Positions 22,977 to 34,078 of a DNA stretch of 64,000 nt are shown here, piece by piece (within the stretch, counting starts at the first letter, position 1; every line of letters begins with the position of its first letter). The DNA lies in assembly GCA_021777555.1 (NCBI GenBank), contig JAJYDK010000008.1, forward strand, positions 48,131 to 112,130, read 5' to 3'. The stretch comes from Pseudomonadota bacterium. Lineage in GTDB: Bacteria > Pseudomonadota > Gammaproteobacteria > Steroidobacterales > Steroidobacteraceae. The position numbers were made by a program, and so were the translations under genes. The notes under the pieces were generated by a model. The model had not been told where the DNA came from, did not search any database, and saw nothing but the letters and a program-made list of their open reading frames with translations.

Positions 22977-23183
22977 ATTCAGGCGAAATGGCTCGCGGTC
23001 GGCGCGGCACTGTATCACCTGGAGGCGCGTCCCGAGGCGACCGTCGTCGCAATTCGGCGCGCCATCGTCAGGACATCGTCAGGACTTTCAGTGTATTGAC
23101 GTCTTAAGGTGGAAGTAGCCGCCGTTTTTGGTCAAAATCCCACGTTTCCCCCACGCCTTCGTCCAGGACTCACGAGCACACTA

Positions 23184-24359
23184 ATGAATCTGCACGAATA
23201 TCAAGCGAAAGAGATATTCAGACACTACGGCATCCCCGTACCGCCCGGTCAGGTGGCCGCCAGCGCCGAGGAGGCCGTGGCCGCCGCCAAAGCCCTCGGT
23301 GGCCCGGTCTGGGTGGTCAAGGCCCAGGTGCATGCCGGCGGGCGAGGCAAGGCGGGGGGCGTGAAGCTCGCCCGCGACCTCGATGCCGTGCGCGCGGCCG
23401 CCCAGGGCATGCTTGGCACGCGGCTCGCGACCAAGCAGACCGGTCCCGAAGGACTTCCGGTGGAGAAGGTGTACGTCGAGGCGGGCTCGGAGATCGCCCG
23501 CGAGATTTATCTGTCCCTCACCCTCAATCGGGAAAAGGGCCGCATCGCCATGATCGCCTCGAGCGCCGGCGGCATGGACATCGAGGAGGTCGCGGAGAAG
23601 ACCCCCGAGCAGATCCTCTCCGTCATGGTGCACCCGGCGGCCGGGTTCCAGGCCCACCAGGCGCGCGAACTCGCCTTCGGGCTGGGCCTTCAGGGCGAGC
23701 AGATCAAGCAGTTCCAGTCGATCGCGCTCGCGCTCTACAAGCTCTATCTCGAGCAGGATGCGAGCCTCCTCGAGATCAACCCCCTGATTGTCACCCGGTC
23801 GGGCTCGCTCGTGGCGCTCGATGCGAAGATCAACATCGACCCCAACGCGGTGTTCCGCCATCCGGACCTGGCGAAGCTGCGCGATGCCAGCCAGGAGGAC
23901 CCGATGGAGCGCAAGGCCGCCGAGCACGAGCTGAACTACGTCTCGCTCGATGGCGACATCGCCTGCATGGTCAACGGCGCGGGACTCGCGATGGCCACCA
24001 TGGACCTCATCAAGCTGCACGGCGGCCAGCCGGCCAACTTCCTCGATGTCGGCGGTGGAGCCACGAGCGAGCGGGTAACGCAGGCATTCCAGCTCATCCT
24101 TTCCAACCCCAAGGTGACCGCCGTTCTGGTCAACATCTTCGGCGGCATCGTGCGCTGCGACATGATAGCCGACGGCGTGATCAACGCGGTGAAGCACGTA
24201 GGTGTGAAGGTGCCGGTGGTCGTCCGCCTCGAGGGCACCAATGCCGACAAGGCGCGCGAGGTGCTCTCCGGCAGCGGACTCACCATCACTCCGGCCACTG
24301 ATCTGACCGACGCCGCACGCAAGGTCGTGGCGCTCGCCGCAGGCAAGGTCGCGGCCTGA
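23184..24359 (+). CDS. sucC: Succinyl-CoA ligase [ADP-forming] subunit beta
   Basis: MNLHEYQAKEIFRHYGIPVPPG...VNIFGGIVRCDMIADGVI. Confidence 0.97.
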   Translation: MNLHEYQAKEIFRHYGIPVPPGQVAASAEEAVAAAKALGGPVWVVKAQVHAGGRGKAGGVKLARDLDAVRAAAQGMLGTRLATKQTGPEGLPVEKVYVEAGSEIAREIYLSLTLNREKGRIAMIASSAGGMDIEEVAEKTPEQILSVMVHPAAGFQAHQARELAFGLGLQGEQIKQFQSIALALYKLYLEQDASLLEINPLIVTRSGSLVALDAKINIDPNAVFRHPDLAKLRDASQEDPMERKAAEHELNYVSLDGDIACMVNGAGLAMATMDLIKLHGGQPANFLDVGGGATSERVTQAFQLILSNPKVTAVLVNIFGGIVRCDMIADGVINAVKHVGVKVPVVVRLEGTNADKAREVLSGSGLTITPATDLTDAARKVVALAAGKVAA

Positions 24360-24386
24360 GCCGCACGACAAGCTAAGGGTTAACGC

Positions 24387-25598
24387 ATGAGTATTCTGGT
24401 CAATAAACACACCAAGGTGATCTGCCAGGGCTTCACCGGCAAGCAGGGCACCTTTCATTCCGAACAGGCGCTCGCCTACGGCACTCAGCTCGTGGGCGGC
24501 ATCACGCCGGGCCGCGGCGGGCAGCAGCACCTCGGGCTGCCCGTGTTCGATACCGTCAAGGACGCAGTCCGCGAGACAGGCGCCACCGCCAGCATGATCT
24601 ATGTGCCGGCCGCGGGCGCGGCCGATGCGATCCTGGAGGCCACCGACGCCGGCATCGAGCTCGTCGTGTGCATCACCGAGGGCGTGCCGGTCAACGACAT
24701 GGTGCGCGTGAAGGCGGCGCTCGCCGGCTCCGCGACCCGCCTCGTCGGTCCCAACTGCCCGGGCGTCATTACGCCGGAAGAATGCAAGATCGGCATCATG
24801 CCGGGCTTCATCCACAAAAAGGGCTCGGTGGGCATCGTCTCGCGCTCCGGTACGCTCACGTACGAGGCGGTCTATCAGACCACCCGTATCGGCCTCGGCC
24901 AGAGCACCTGCGTGGGCATCGGCGGCGATCCGGTGCGCGGTTTGAACTTCGTCGACGTGCTGGAGCTCTTCGAGCGCGACCCCGGCACCGAGGGCATCAT
25001 CCTCGTCGGTGAGATCGGCGGCAGTGACGAAGAGGCGGCCGCGCGCTACATCCATCGCTTCGTCAGCAAGCCGGTCGTCGCCTATATCGCCGGCGTGACC
25101 GCGCCTCCGGGCAAGCGCATGGGCCACGCGGGCGCCATCGTGGCCGGCGGCAAGGGCACGGCGGCCGATAAGTACGCGGCGTTCGAAACGGCCGGTGTGC
25201 GCACCGTCAAATCGCCCGCGGAGCTCGGCTCGGCCATGAATGAGCTGCTGCGGCGCCGACGCGCCCGGGCGGCGGCCAGGGTAGTCAGGGCCTCGCTGCC
25301 CGCCAAGGCCGCACCGCGCGCCAAGGTGGCCGCGAAGCCCGCTGCCCAGCCGGTCAAGTCGAAACAGGCCCCTGTGAAGCGCGCCGCAGCCAAGACGGCA
25401 CGGCCCGCCCGCAAGGCAGCCCCGCGCAAGGCGGCCGGCAAAGCCGCCCCCAAGACCCGCGCGAGCGCGGCTCAGGGCGGTAAGGCTCGCGCCGCATCCC
25501 GTGGCAGGGCGCCTCGGAAGGCCGCAGCGCGCACGGGCGGCAAGCCCGTCAAGGCCAAGGGCCGCAAGCCCGTGAAGGCCAAGGGCGGCAAGCGCTGA
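24387..25598 (+). CDS. sucD: Succinyl-CoA ligase subunit alpha with a long basic C-terminal extension
   Basis: [33 protein letters not shown]...GHAGAIV active-site His; 403 aa against about 290 expected; last ~115 aa Ala/Lys/Arg/Pro-rich. Confidence 0.96.
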   Translation: MSILVNKHTKVICQGFTGKQGTFHSEQALAYGTQLVGGITPGRGGQQHLGLPVFDTVKDAVRETGATASMIYVPAAGAADAILEATDAGIELVVCITEGVPVNDMVRVKAALAGSATRLVGPNCPGVITPEECKIGIMPGFIHKKGSVGIVSRSGTLTYEAVYQTTRIGLGQSTCVGIGGDPVRGLNFVDVLELFERDPGTEGIILVGEIGGSDEEAAARYIHRFVSKPVVAYIAGVTAPPGKRMGHAGAIVAGGKGTAADKYAAFETAGVRTVKSPAELGSAMNELLRRRRARAAARVVRASLPAKAAPRAKVAAKPAAQPVKSKQAPVKRAAAKTARPARKAAPRKAAGKAAPKTRASAAQGGKARAASRGRAPRKAAARTGGKPVKAKGRKPVKAKGGKR

Positions 25599-25624
25599 GG
25601 CGCCCAACCCGGAAGTGCGATAAT

Positions 25625-25650
25625 CCCCTCCCGTAAGGGAGGGGTTTCTC
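25625..25650 (+). terminator. Rho-independent terminator after sucD
   Basis: CCCCTCCC-GTAA-GGGAGGGG-TTTCTC. Confidence 0.75.
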
Positions 25651-25675
25651 AACTTGCGGCCGCTCGCGGCCCAGG

Positions 25676-27307
25676 ATGAGTTCCATGAGCGACTCGCTGC
25701 GCATCGCCCTGGCACAGCTCGACCTGCTGGTCGGGGACGTGCACGGCAATCTATCGCGCGTGGTTCAGACCGCACGGGCGCAGCAGGCGCGCGGCGCCGA
25801 TCTCACCGTGTTCCCGGAGCTGACCCTCTCGGGCTATCCGCCCGAGGATCTGCTCTTTCACCGCGGCTTTCGCCACCAGGTCGACTCCGCCCTGGAGGAG
25901 ATCCGCCGCCAGGTGCCCTCCGGGTGCCTGGTGGTCGGCTATCCCGAATACACCCGTTTCGGCATCTACAACTCCGCGGCCCTGATCTCGGGCGGCCTGA
26001 TCGCCGCCGTGCACCGCAAGGCGGAGCTGCCCAACTACAAGGTGTTCGACGAGAAGCGTTACTTCCACGCCGGTGCCCAGCCGACCGTAGTCGAGTGCAA
26101 AGGCTTTCGGGTCGGGCTGCTCGTCTGCGAGGACATCTGGGAGCCGCAACCGGCCGAGCTCGCGCGCGCCGAAGGGGCGGAACTCCTCATCGTCATCAAC
26201 GCCTCTCCCTACGAGCGCCAAAGGCAAAGGGAGCGCGAAGCGAACGTGCGCGCCCGCATCGCAGACATCGGCGTGCCGGTCGTCTACCTCAACCTGGTCG
26301 GCGGGCAGGACGAGTTGATATTCGACGGTAACTCCTTCGTCATGGACGCCCATGGCCACGTGGTCATGCGGGCGCCGCCCTTCCAGGAGGGGGTGCATCA
26401 CATCGAATTCCGCCGCGAGGGCGGTAGGCCAGTTCCCGTGCCCGGGGAGGTGGCGCCCGAGCTGAGCGAGGAGGCCAGTGTCTACAGCGCACTGGTTCTC
26501 GGCGTACGCGACTACGTCCACAAGCACGGATTCCCCGGCGTCGTCATGGGATTGTCGGGCGGCATCGATTCGGCGCTTACGCTGGCCATCGCCGTGGATG
26601 CGCTCGGCGCCGACCGGGTGCACGCCGTGATGATGCCTTCGCGCTATACGTCTGAGATGAGCCTCTCCGATGCGGCCGAGGAGGCGCGCCTGCTCGGCGT
26701 CAAATACAGCGTGCTGTCCATCGAAGGAATGTTCGCAGCCACATTGGCCGCGCTCTCCCCGGAATTCGCGGGCTTGCCCGCCGATGCGACCGAGGAGAAC
26801 ATCCAGTCGCGCTGCCGCATGCTGCTGCTCATGGGCCTGTCCAACAAGACCGGCCGGATGCTGCTCACCACCGGCAACAAGAGCGAGATGGCGGTGGGCT
26901 ATGCCACGCTCTACGGCGACATGGCGGGAGGTTTCGCGCCCATCAAGGACTGCAGCAAGCTGCTGGTGTACCGCCTGGCGGATTACCGCAACGGTCTCGG
27001 CAGAGTGATACCGCAGCGCGTCATCGACCGGCCGCCTTCGGCCGAGCTTCGCGAGGGGCAGAAGGATTCCGACGCGCTGCCGCCCTACGAGGTGCTCGAT
27101 CCCATCCTCGAGGCCTTTATCGAGGAGGATCTGTCGGTCGATGAGCTCGAGGCCCGCGGTTTCGATCGCGCCACCGTCGGCAGGGTCCTTGATCTCGTCA
27201 AACGCAACGAGTACAAGCGCCGCCAGGCGCCGCCCGGCGTACGGGTGAGCCGCCGCGCCTTCGGGCGGGACTGGCGCTACCCGATCACCAACGGCTATCG
27301 GCGCTAA
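25676..27307 (+). CDS. nadE: Glutamine-dependent NAD+ synthetase
   Basis: N-terminal nitrilase domain (LLVCEDIWEP), C-terminal GLSGGIDSALTLAIAVDALG. Confidence 0.96.
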   Translation: MSSMSDSLRIALAQLDLLVGDVHGNLSRVVQTARAQQARGADLTVFPELTLSGYPPEDLLFHRGFRHQVDSALEEIRRQVPSGCLVVGYPEYTRFGIYNSAALISGGLIAAVHRKAELPNYKVFDEKRYFHAGAQPTVVECKGFRVGLLVCEDIWEPQPAELARAEGAELLIVINASPYERQRQREREANVRARIADIGVPVVYLNLVGGQDELIFDGNSFVMDAHGHVVMRAPPFQEGVHHIEFRREGGRPVPVPGEVAPELSEEASVYSALVLGVRDYVHKHGFPGVVMGLSGGIDSALTLAIAVDALGADRVHAVMMPSRYTSEMSLSDAAEEARLLGVKYSVLSIEGMFAATLAALSPEFAGLPADATEENIQSRCRMLLLMGLSNKTGRMLLTTGNKSEMAVGYATLYGDMAGGFAPIKDCSKLLVYRLADYRNGLGRVIPQRVIDRPPSAELREGQKDSDALPPYEVLDPILEAFIEEDLSVDELEARGFDRATVGRVLDLVKRNEYKRRQAPPGVRVSRRAFGRDWRYPITNGYRR

Positions 27308-27341
27308 GTCGGGCGCGCCCGAGGGCAGGCGGCCACTGCGA

Positions 27342-28148
27342 TTACCAGAAGTGCCACCAATGCTGCCGGGCGGCAGCGGCGACCTGGGTCACCTCTCCGT
27401 GGAAATTGGCCGCATATACCTGCCGGGCCTGCGCGGCGAGCGGCTTCAGTCCCAGCCGATCATAGGAGACGATCATGATGGCGAGCGCGTCCTTGGTGGC
27501 GGGCGCGCCCTGGTAATCCTCAAGAATCAGGTCGGCACGCCGCACCGCGGCGACGTAGGCGCCGCGCGCAAGGTAATACCGTGCGACATCGGCGTTGTAC
27601 GAGGCCAGGCGGTCGCGCAGGTAGATCATCCGCTTTCGCGCGTCAAACGCAAACGCGCTATGCGGATATTGCGTGACCACCGTGCGGAACGCCGTGAAGG
27701 ACTTCCTCACATTGTGCGGCGGGCGCTGCGACAGGTGCGCGCCGAAGAGCCGCTCGACGGGGTTGGCCTGCTTGGGGAAGTAGATCAGGCCCTTCATGTA
27801 ATACGCGTAGTCCACCCGCGGGTTGGCGGGGTTCTGCCGGATGAAGGTCTTGATGGCATCCGCGGCGGAATCGGTCTCGCCCGCGCGGTAATATGCGTAG
27901 ATCAGGTCGAGCTGCGCCTGGTGCGCCTGGGACGAGAACGGGTAGATGGCCGTCAACCGCTCGTAGAGCTTGATCGCGCCGCTGTAGTTGTAATCGTCGA
28001 GCTGGTGCCTGGCCTGTGTGTACAGCGCCACGGGACCGGACTGGGCCAGCTTGCGATGCGAGCAGCCGGCGAGGGCGAGCGCGGTAACGCACAGCGCGGC
28101 CGCGACGATGCCGCGCGCGCGGCCACGAGAGGACGGATTGGGAAGCAT
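27342..28148 (-). CDS. bamD: Outer membrane protein assembly factor BamD
   Basis: Lipobox LALAGC, TPR-like YxxAR repeats; divergent from rluD as in other proteobacteria. Confidence 0.92.
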   Translation of the reverse strand: MLPNPSSRGRARGIVAAALCVTALALAGCSHRKLAQSGPVALYTQARHQLDDYNYSGAIKLYERLTAIYPFSSQAHQAQLDLIYAYYRAGETDSAADAIKTFIRQNPANPRVDYAYYMKGLIYFPKQANPVERLFGAHLSQRPPHNVRKSFTAFRTVVTQYPHSAFAFDARKRMIYLRDRLASYNADVARYYLARGAYVAAVRRADLILEDYQGAPATKDALAIMIVSYDRLGLKPLAAQARQVYAANFHGEVTQVAAAARQHWWHFW

Positions 28149-29163
28149 GGGCAAAGAGTATAGCGAAACGGCAGCGGTTGCTCCGGATTCCGACCGGCAG
28201 GAGAGCGGGGAGTTCCGGGCCCATCGGCTCGAGCTGCCCCCCGAGGCCGCGGGGTTGCGCCTGGATCAGGCGCTTGCGCGCGCGCTGCCGCAGTACTCCC
28301 GCGCGCGCCTGCAGCAGTGGATCGAGGCCGGCGCGGTGGAAGTCGACGGGCGGCATCCGCGCGGCAAGGAGAAGATGGCGGGGGGCGAGCAGGTGAGTGT
28401 CATGGCCCGGCTCGAGCCCGATCACCGTGTCGTGGCGGAGCCGTTGCAGCTTTCGGTGGTGTATCAGGACAAGGCGCTCATCGTCATCGACAAGCCGGCG
28501 GGTCTGGTCGTGCATCCCGGCGCGGGCAATCCGAGCCACACGCTGCAGAACGCGCTGCTGGCCCTCGATCCGAGGCTCGCGCTGGTGCCGCGAGCGGGAC
28601 TCGTGCACCGCCTGGACAAGGACACCAGCGGGCTGCTCGTGGTGGCGCGCACTCCCGAGGCCCACGCAGGGCTGGCGGCGGCACTGGCGGCCCGCGAGAT
28701 CGAGCGCACATATCTGGCGATCTGCACCGGCGTCATGACCGGCGGTGGAACGGTGGATGCGCCGATCGGCAGGCACCGGACCCAGCGCACCCGCATGGCG
28801 GTACGCAACGATGGACGCGAGGCGATCACGCATTACCGCATCATCAAGCGCTTTCGCGCCCACACGCTGGCGCGCGTGCAGCTCGAGACGGGCCGCACGC
28901 ACCAGATCCGGGTGCATCTGGCGCACGGCGGCTACCCCATCGTGGGCGATCCGGTCTACGGCGGAAGGCGGCGGCTGCCCGCCGGATGCAGCGCTGCCCT
29001 GGTAGCGGCGCTCACCGCCTTTCCCCGCCAGGCGCTGCACGCGACCCGCCTGGCGCTCGCGCATCCGCTGACCGGCCGTGAGCTCGAATGGGAGTCGCCC
29101 ATGCCGGCGGACATGGCCGGCCTGGTCGCCGCACTGGAGAAGGACGCGCACGATGCCGGTTGA
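28147..29163 (+). CDS. rluD: 23S rRNA pseudouridine synthase RluD
   Basis: S4 domain, LVHRLDKDTSGLLVVARTPEAH, ETGRTHQIRVHLAHGGYPIVGDPVYG. Confidence 0.95.
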   Translation: MGKEYSETAAVAPDSDRQESGEFRAHRLELPPEAAGLRLDQALARALPQYSRARLQQWIEAGAVEVDGRHPRGKEKMAGGEQVSVMARLEPDHRVVAEPLQLSVVYQDKALIVIDKPAGLVVHPGAGNPSHTLQNALLALDPRLALVPRAGLVHRLDKDTSGLLVVARTPEAHAGLAAALAAREIERTYLAICTGVMTGGGTVDAPIGRHRTQRTRMAVRNDGREAITHYRIIKRFRAHTLARVQLETGRTHQIRVHLAHGGYPIVGDPVYGGRRRLPAGCSAALVAALTAFPRQALHATRLALAHPLTGRELEWESPMPADMAGLVAALEKDAHDAG

Positions 29164-29899
29164 GCTGATCCTGCCCGACTGGCCGGCACCATCCGGGGTC
29201 CATGCGGCCTTTACGCTGCGCACCGGCGGGATCAGCGCACCACCCTTCGATGCGCTCAATGTCGCCTCGCACGTGGGGGATGACATCGACGCCGTGGCCG
29301 AAAACCGCTCACGGTTGCGCGAGCGCCTGCAACTGCCTTCGGAGCCGGCATGGCTCGAGCAGACGCACGGCTGCCGAGTCGCCGACCTCGACATCGAGAC
29401 GGATCTGTTGCCGCTCGCCGATGCGGCCGTCACGCGCAGCGCCGGGCGGGTCTGCGTGGTGCAGGTGGCCGACTGCCTGCCGGTGCTGCTGTGCGCGGCG
29501 GACGGCACGGCGGTCGGGGCGGCCCATGCGGGCTGGCGGGGCCTCGCCGGGGGCGTGTTGGAATCCACGGTGCGCGCTTTGCGCACGCCGCCGGCGGATG
29601 TCCTCGCCTGGCTCGGGCCGGCAATCGGGCAGCGGCGCTTCGAGGTCGGTGAGGACGTCCATGCCGCATTCACCTCAGTCGATCCGGGCGCCGCCGTTGC
29701 GATCGTGCAGAACGCGCGGGGGCGCTGGCAGTGCGATCTGTACGCGCTGGCGAGGCGCCGCCTCGCTTCGCTCGGCATCAGCCGCATCCAGGGCGGCGGC
29801 TGGTGCACCTATTCAGATCCGGCGCGGTTCTTCTCCTACCGGCGCGACGGCCGGTGCGGACGCATGGCGGCGCTCATCTGGATGACCCCGCGGGCATAG
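29153..29899 (+). CDS. pgeF: Purine nucleoside phosphorylase / polyphenol oxidase family (PgeF/YfiH)
   Basis: LEQTHGCRV, VQVADCLPVLLCAADGTAVGAAHAGWRGLAGGVLE. Confidence 0.93.
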   Translation: MPVELILPDWPAPSGVHAAFTLRTGGISAPPFDALNVASHVGDDIDAVAENRSRLRERLQLPSEPAWLEQTHGCRVADLDIETDLLPLADAAVTRSAGRVCVVQVADCLPVLLCAADGTAVGAAHAGWRGLAGGVLESTVRALRTPPADVLAWLGPAIGQRRFEVGEDVHAAFTSVDPGAAVAIVQNARGRWQCDLYALARRRLASLGISRIQGGGWCTYSDPARFFSYRRDGRCGRMAALIWMTPRA

Positions 29900-30056
29900 C
29901 GCGGGCGGTGCCCACGATGTTGGCGGGATGCTCAAGGCCAACTGACGCTCCGCCGCGGGTCATTTTTGCGCAAACCACACCATTATTCACGCTATCTGTC
30001 CGCATGTGCACCGCCTACTCTCCTGACTTGCGATTCACTATCGCTCTGGAGCGTCG

Positions 30057-30941
30057 ATGCCCTCGCGGCGGCACGAAGAGCTGTTGCGCCTGTTCCAAAA
30101 TCGCCCGGCGCTCGCCGCCGAGGTGGCGAGTGAGGTTCTGCACGAGAGGTTGCCGGAGTTCAGCGAGGCGCACGTTGAGTCGGCGAATCTAAATGATTTG
30201 AGGCCGGCCGAATACCAGGCGGATCTCGTGGTGGTGCCGGAGCTGGGCCGCGCCGTTCAGGGGATCATTGTGGAAGTGCAACTTTCTCCTGACGAGGACA
30301 AGAAATACACGTGGCCGGCATACGTTTGCAATCTGCGTAATCGCATTCGTTCCCCCGTGGGTCTGTTGGTGGTCGCGGCGGACGATGTTGTTGCACGGTG
30401 GGCCCACCGTACAATCGACCTCGGTGGATTTGGCGTCTGCCAACCGTGGGTGTTGAGCCCCTCCATCGTGCCCAAAATTACCGATGAGTCGCGGGCGAAG
30501 CAGGATCCCGAGTTGGCGGTGCTTTCCGCCATCGCGCACGGGGCTGACTCGGATATCGGGAAGGTCGTGCGGATTGCCCAGGCCGCGCATGCGGCGGTGA
30601 ACGACCTCGATACTGATCGGTCCACCCTATACAGTGATATGCTAATGAGTGCTCTCTCTGCGGCCGCTCGCGAGGGGTTACAAACCGTGATTACCCACAA
30701 ATACGAATACCAGACCGAATTTGCCAGGCGTTACTACGGGCAGGGACTGACCGAGGGGCGAGCCAAAGGCCGAGCGGAAGACCGGGCGGACCTGATTCTG
30801 CGATTGCTGGCCCGCCGCTTCGGCTCGCTGTCGGATTCGATCCAGGCGGCTGTCCGTCAGGCCAGCATCGAGGAACTCGATGTCATCGGTGAGCGGCTGC
30901 TCACCGCCGACACCCTGTCCGAGGCGCTCGCACCGCGGTAA
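30057..30941 (+). CDS. Rpn/PD-(D/E)XK nuclease-like hypothetical protein
   Basis: YQADLVVVPE...GIIVEVQLSPDEDKKYTWPAY (D...ExQ) core; helical C-terminus with RLLARRFGSLSDSIQAAVRQAS. Confidence 0.6.
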   Translation: MPSRRHEELLRLFQNRPALAAEVASEVLHERLPEFSEAHVESANLNDLRPAEYQADLVVVPELGRAVQGIIVEVQLSPDEDKKYTWPAYVCNLRNRIRSPVGLLVVAADDVVARWAHRTIDLGGFGVCQPWVLSPSIVPKITDESRAKQDPELAVLSAIAHGADSDIGKVVRIAQAAHAAVNDLDTDRSTLYSDMLMSALSAAAREGLQTVITHKYEYQTEFARRYYGQGLTEGRAKGRAEDRADLILRLLARRFGSLSDSIQAAVRQASIEELDVIGERLLTADTLSEALAPR

Positions 30942-31030
30942 TCGGATCTCCCGTCCCCCACCGGGCCGTGGGGTTGTGATGTACGGGCGCCGCGGCCAAG
31001 CGAGTCCCCCGGTCCCCGGGGCCCGGCCTG

Positions 31031-31270
31031 CTAGTCCTTCGACTTCAGGCTCGCCTCGTTGGCTTCGATGAAAGCCTTGATCTCATCGGCCATGGCCAGC
31101 AGGCGCAGCCACTGCTCCTTGTACAGCGTGACCGGGAACCGTCCCATCCCGTAGACCGACAGTGCGCCCTTTTCGCTCACCTTCATCGCGAGCTTGCCAC
31201 TTCCGGCCTTCTTCAGGCGCTCGTTCTCGGCTCGCAGTCGCTCGAGCTCGGCTTGCAGGTCGTCGGTCAT
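31031..31270 (-). CDS. Small conserved hypothetical protein
   Basis: [79 protein letters not shown]; coiled-coil N-terminus. Confidence 0.7.
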   Translation of the reverse strand: MTDDLQAELERLRAENERLKKAGSGKLAMKVSEKGALSVYGMGRFPVTLYKEQWLRLLAMADEIKAFIEANEASLKSKD

Positions 31271-31329
31271 TCGCGCTCTCCGGAGGGCCAGTCGGGGGTG
31301 CGGATTATACCGACCGCGCGGATCGTGGG

Positions 31330-31357
31330 CTTGAACCGGCCGAGCCCCGCCCCCATT
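31330..31357 (+). promoter_or_regulatory. Sigma-32 heat-shock promoter of clpB
   Basis: CTTGAA-N15-CCCCATT 37 nt upstream of the clpB ATG. Confidence 0.8.
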
Positions 31358-31393
31358 GCGGTCGAAGTCCCGATAAGACGCGGATTTTCCCCT

Positions 31394-33976
31394 ATGCGAA
31401 TGGACAAACTGACCAGCCGGTTCCAGCAGGCGCTCGCCGATGCGCAGTCGCTCGCCGTCGGACGCGACCATCAGTTTCTCGAGCCCGCGCATGTGCTGCT
31501 GGCGCTCATCGAGAGCCAGGGCGGAACGGTGCGGCCGCTGCTGGCGAAGGCCGGCGCCGACGTCAACAAGCTGCGCTCGGAGCTCGGTGGGCTGCTCGAC
31601 CGGATGGCGAAAGTGGAGGGCACCCCGGGGGAGGTGCACGTCTCCAACGATCTCAACCGCGTGCTCAACGTCACCGACAAGCTCGCGCAGCAGCGCGGCG
31701 ATGAGTTCATCCCGAGCGAACTGTTCGTGCTGGCGGCCTTCGAGGACCGGGGGCTCGCCAAGCTGTTCCGGGACACCGGCCTGGTGCGCGGTGCGCTGGA
31801 GAAGGCCATCGACGAGGTGCGCGGGGGCGAGAAGGTCACCGACCCGAACGCCGAGGAGAGCCGCCAGGCGCTCGAGAAATACACCATCGATCTGACCGCG
31901 CGGGCCTCCTCTGGCAAGCTCGACCCGGTGATCGGCCGGGACGATGAGATTCGCCGCACCATCCAGGTGCTGCAGCGGCGGACCAAGAACAACCCGGTGC
32001 TGATCGGCGAGCCCGGCGTCGGCAAGACCGCCATCGTGGAGGGTCTCGCGCAGCGCATCATCAACGGCGAGGTGCCCGAAGGCCTCAAGAACAAGCGGAT
32101 CCTCGCGCTCGACATGGGCGCGCTGATCGCGGGCGCGAAGTTCCGCGGCGAGTTCGAGGAGCGCCTGAAGTCGGTGCTCAACGACCTCGCCAAACAGGAA
32201 GGCCAGGTCATCCTGTTCATCGACGAGCTGCACACGATGGTCGGCGCGGGCAAGGCCGAAGGGGCCATGGACGCCGGCAACATGTTGAAGCCCGCCTTGG
32301 CGCGCGGAGAGCTGCATTGCGTCGGCGCGACGACGCTCGATGAGTACCGCAAGTACATCGAGAAGGACGCCGCCCTGGAGCGTCGCTTCCAGAAGGTGCT
32401 GGTGGACGAGCCGTCGGTGGAGGACACGATTGCGATCCTGCGCGGCCTGCAGGAGCGCTACGAGGTCCATCACGGCGTCGATATCACCGATCCCGCGATC
32501 GTTGCCGCCGCGACGCTCTCGCACCGCTACATCACCGACCGTCAGCTGCCCGACAAGGCGATCGATCTCATCGACGAGGCCGCCGCCCGCATCCGCATGG
32601 AGATCGACTCCAAGCCCGAGGCGCTCGATCGGCTCGAGCGGCGCATCATCCAGCTGAAGATCGAGCAGGAGGCGCTCAAGAAGGAACAGGACGAGGCCTC
32701 GCGCAAGCGCCTGGCGACCCTGCAGGAGACGCTGCACGGCCTGGAGAGGGAGTACGCGGACCTCGAGGAGGTCTGGAAGTCGGAGAAGGCGACCCTGCAG
32801 GGAGCGGCGCAGATCCGCGAAGAGCTCGATCGCGCGCGGCTCGAGCTCGATGCGGCTCGCCGCGCCAGCGATCTCGGGCGCATGGCGGAGCTGCAGTACG
32901 GCAGGATTCCGGAGCTCGAGAAGCGCCTCGCCGGGGCGGCGGCCGCGGAGAGCAAGACGCCACAGCTCGTGCGCAACAAGGTGACCGAGGAGGAGATCGC
33001 CGACGTGGTCTCCAAGTGGACCGGGATCCCGGTCTCGAAGATGCTCGAGGGGGAGAAGGAGAAGCTCCTGCGGATGGAGGAGGCTCTCGGTCGGCGCGTC
33101 GTCGGCCAGGACGAGGCGCTCAAGATCGTCTCGAATGCCATCCGCCGCTCGCGCGCGGGACTGGCGGATCCGCGCCGCCCCAACGGCTCGTTCCTCTTCC
33201 TGGGGCCCACCGGCGTCGGCAAGACCGAGCTCTGCAAGGCGCTGGCGCAGTTCCTGTTCGACACCGAGGAGTCCCTCATCCGCATCGACATGTCGGAGTT
33301 CATGGAGAAGCACTCCGTGGCGCGCCTGATCGGCGCGCCCCCGGGATACGTCGGCTACGAGGAGGGCGGATATCTCACCGAGGCGGTGCGCCGCCGGCCC
33401 TATTCGGTGATCCTGCTCGATGAGGTCGAGAAGGCTCATCCCGATGTGTTCAATGTCCTGCTGCAGGTGTTGGACGACGGACGTCTTACCGACGGCCAGG
33501 GGCGCACCGTAGACTTCCGCAACACCGTGATCATCATGACCTCGAACCTCGGTTCGCAGGTGATCCAGGAATACGCCGGTGAGGGCCACTATGCGCGCAT
33601 GAAGAGCGCGGTGATGGAGATCGTGCAGCAGAGTTTCCGTCCGGAGTTCATCAACCGCATCGACGACATCGTGGTGTTCCACCCGCTCGGCTCGCAGCAG
33701 ATCCGCGCCATCGTGGATATCCAGCTGCTCTACCTGCGCGATCGTCTGCAGGAGCGGAACATGGAGCTCACCCTGGATGATGCGGCGCGCGATCGGCTGG
33801 GCGAGGCGGGGTTCGATCCGGTCTATGGTGCCCGGCCGCTCAAGCGCACCCTGCAGCAGCAGATCGAGAACCCCCTGGCGCAGCGGATTCTCAAGGGGGA
33901 GTTCAGCCCCGGCGATCGGATCGCGGTCTCCGTGAGGGACGGCGAGATCCAATTCGCGAAGGGCGAGTCGCGGTAG
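31394..33976 (+). CDS. clpB: ATP-dependent chaperone ClpB
   Basis: [18 protein letters not shown] and [15 protein letters not shown], middle-domain coiled coil. Confidence 0.98.
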   Translation: MRMDKLTSRFQQALADAQSLAVGRDHQFLEPAHVLLALIESQGGTVRPLLAKAGADVNKLRSELGGLLDRMAKVEGTPGEVHVSNDLNRVLNVTDKLAQQRGDEFIPSELFVLAAFEDRGLAKLFRDTGLVRGALEKAIDEVRGGEKVTDPNAEESRQALEKYTIDLTARASSGKLDPVIGRDDEIRRTIQVLQRRTKNNPVLIGEPGVGKTAIVEGLAQRIINGEVPEGLKNKRILALDMGALIAGAKFRGEFEERLKSVLNDLAKQEGQVILFIDELHTMVGAGKAEGAMDAGNMLKPALARGELHCVGATTLDEYRKYIEKDAALERRFQKVLVDEPSVEDTIAILRGLQERYEVHHGVDITDPAIVAAATLSHRYITDRQLPDKAIDLIDEAAARIRMEIDSKPEALDRLERRIIQLKIEQEALKKEQDEASRKRLATLQETLHGLEREYADLEEVWKSEKATLQGAAQIREELDRARLELDAARRASDLGRMAELQYGRIPELEKRLAGAAAAESKTPQLVRNKVTEEEIADVVSKWTGIPVSKMLEGEKEKLLRMEEALGRRVVGQDEALKIVSNAIRRSRAGLADPRRPNGSFLFLGPTGVGKTELCKALAQFLFDTEESLIRIDMSEFMEKHSVARLIGAPPGYVGYEEGGYLTEAVRRRPYSVILLDEVEKAHPDVFNVLLQVLDDGRLTDGQGRTVDFRNTVIIMTSNLGSQVIQEYAGEGHYARMKSAVMEIVQQSFRPEFINRIDDIVVFHPLGSQQIRAIVDIQLLYLRDRLQERNMELTLDDAARDRLGEAGFDPVYGARPLKRTLQQQIENPLAQRILKGEFSPGDRIAVSVRDGEIQFAKGESR

Positions 33977-34078
33977 CGACGAGGGCCCGTGCGCAGCCCC
34001 CCGCACGACCCTTGCGGGCTCATGCGGGGGCTGTGCGTATAATCCGCCTCAGGTCTCGAAACCAGAAACCATCCTGCC

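Noticed and set aside
25530-25598. Short repeats in the sucD 3' end as a CRISPR or tandem-repeat locus
   Set aside because: In-frame codon repeats encoding KPVKAKG; no spacers.
23181-25775. 864-aa antisense ORF opposite sucCD
   Set aside because: Spurious long reverse frame over well-identified sucC and sucD.
31031-34006. 991-aa minus ORF across clpB
   Set aside because: Mostly antisense to clpB; only the last 79 codons (31031-31270) look like a real small gene.
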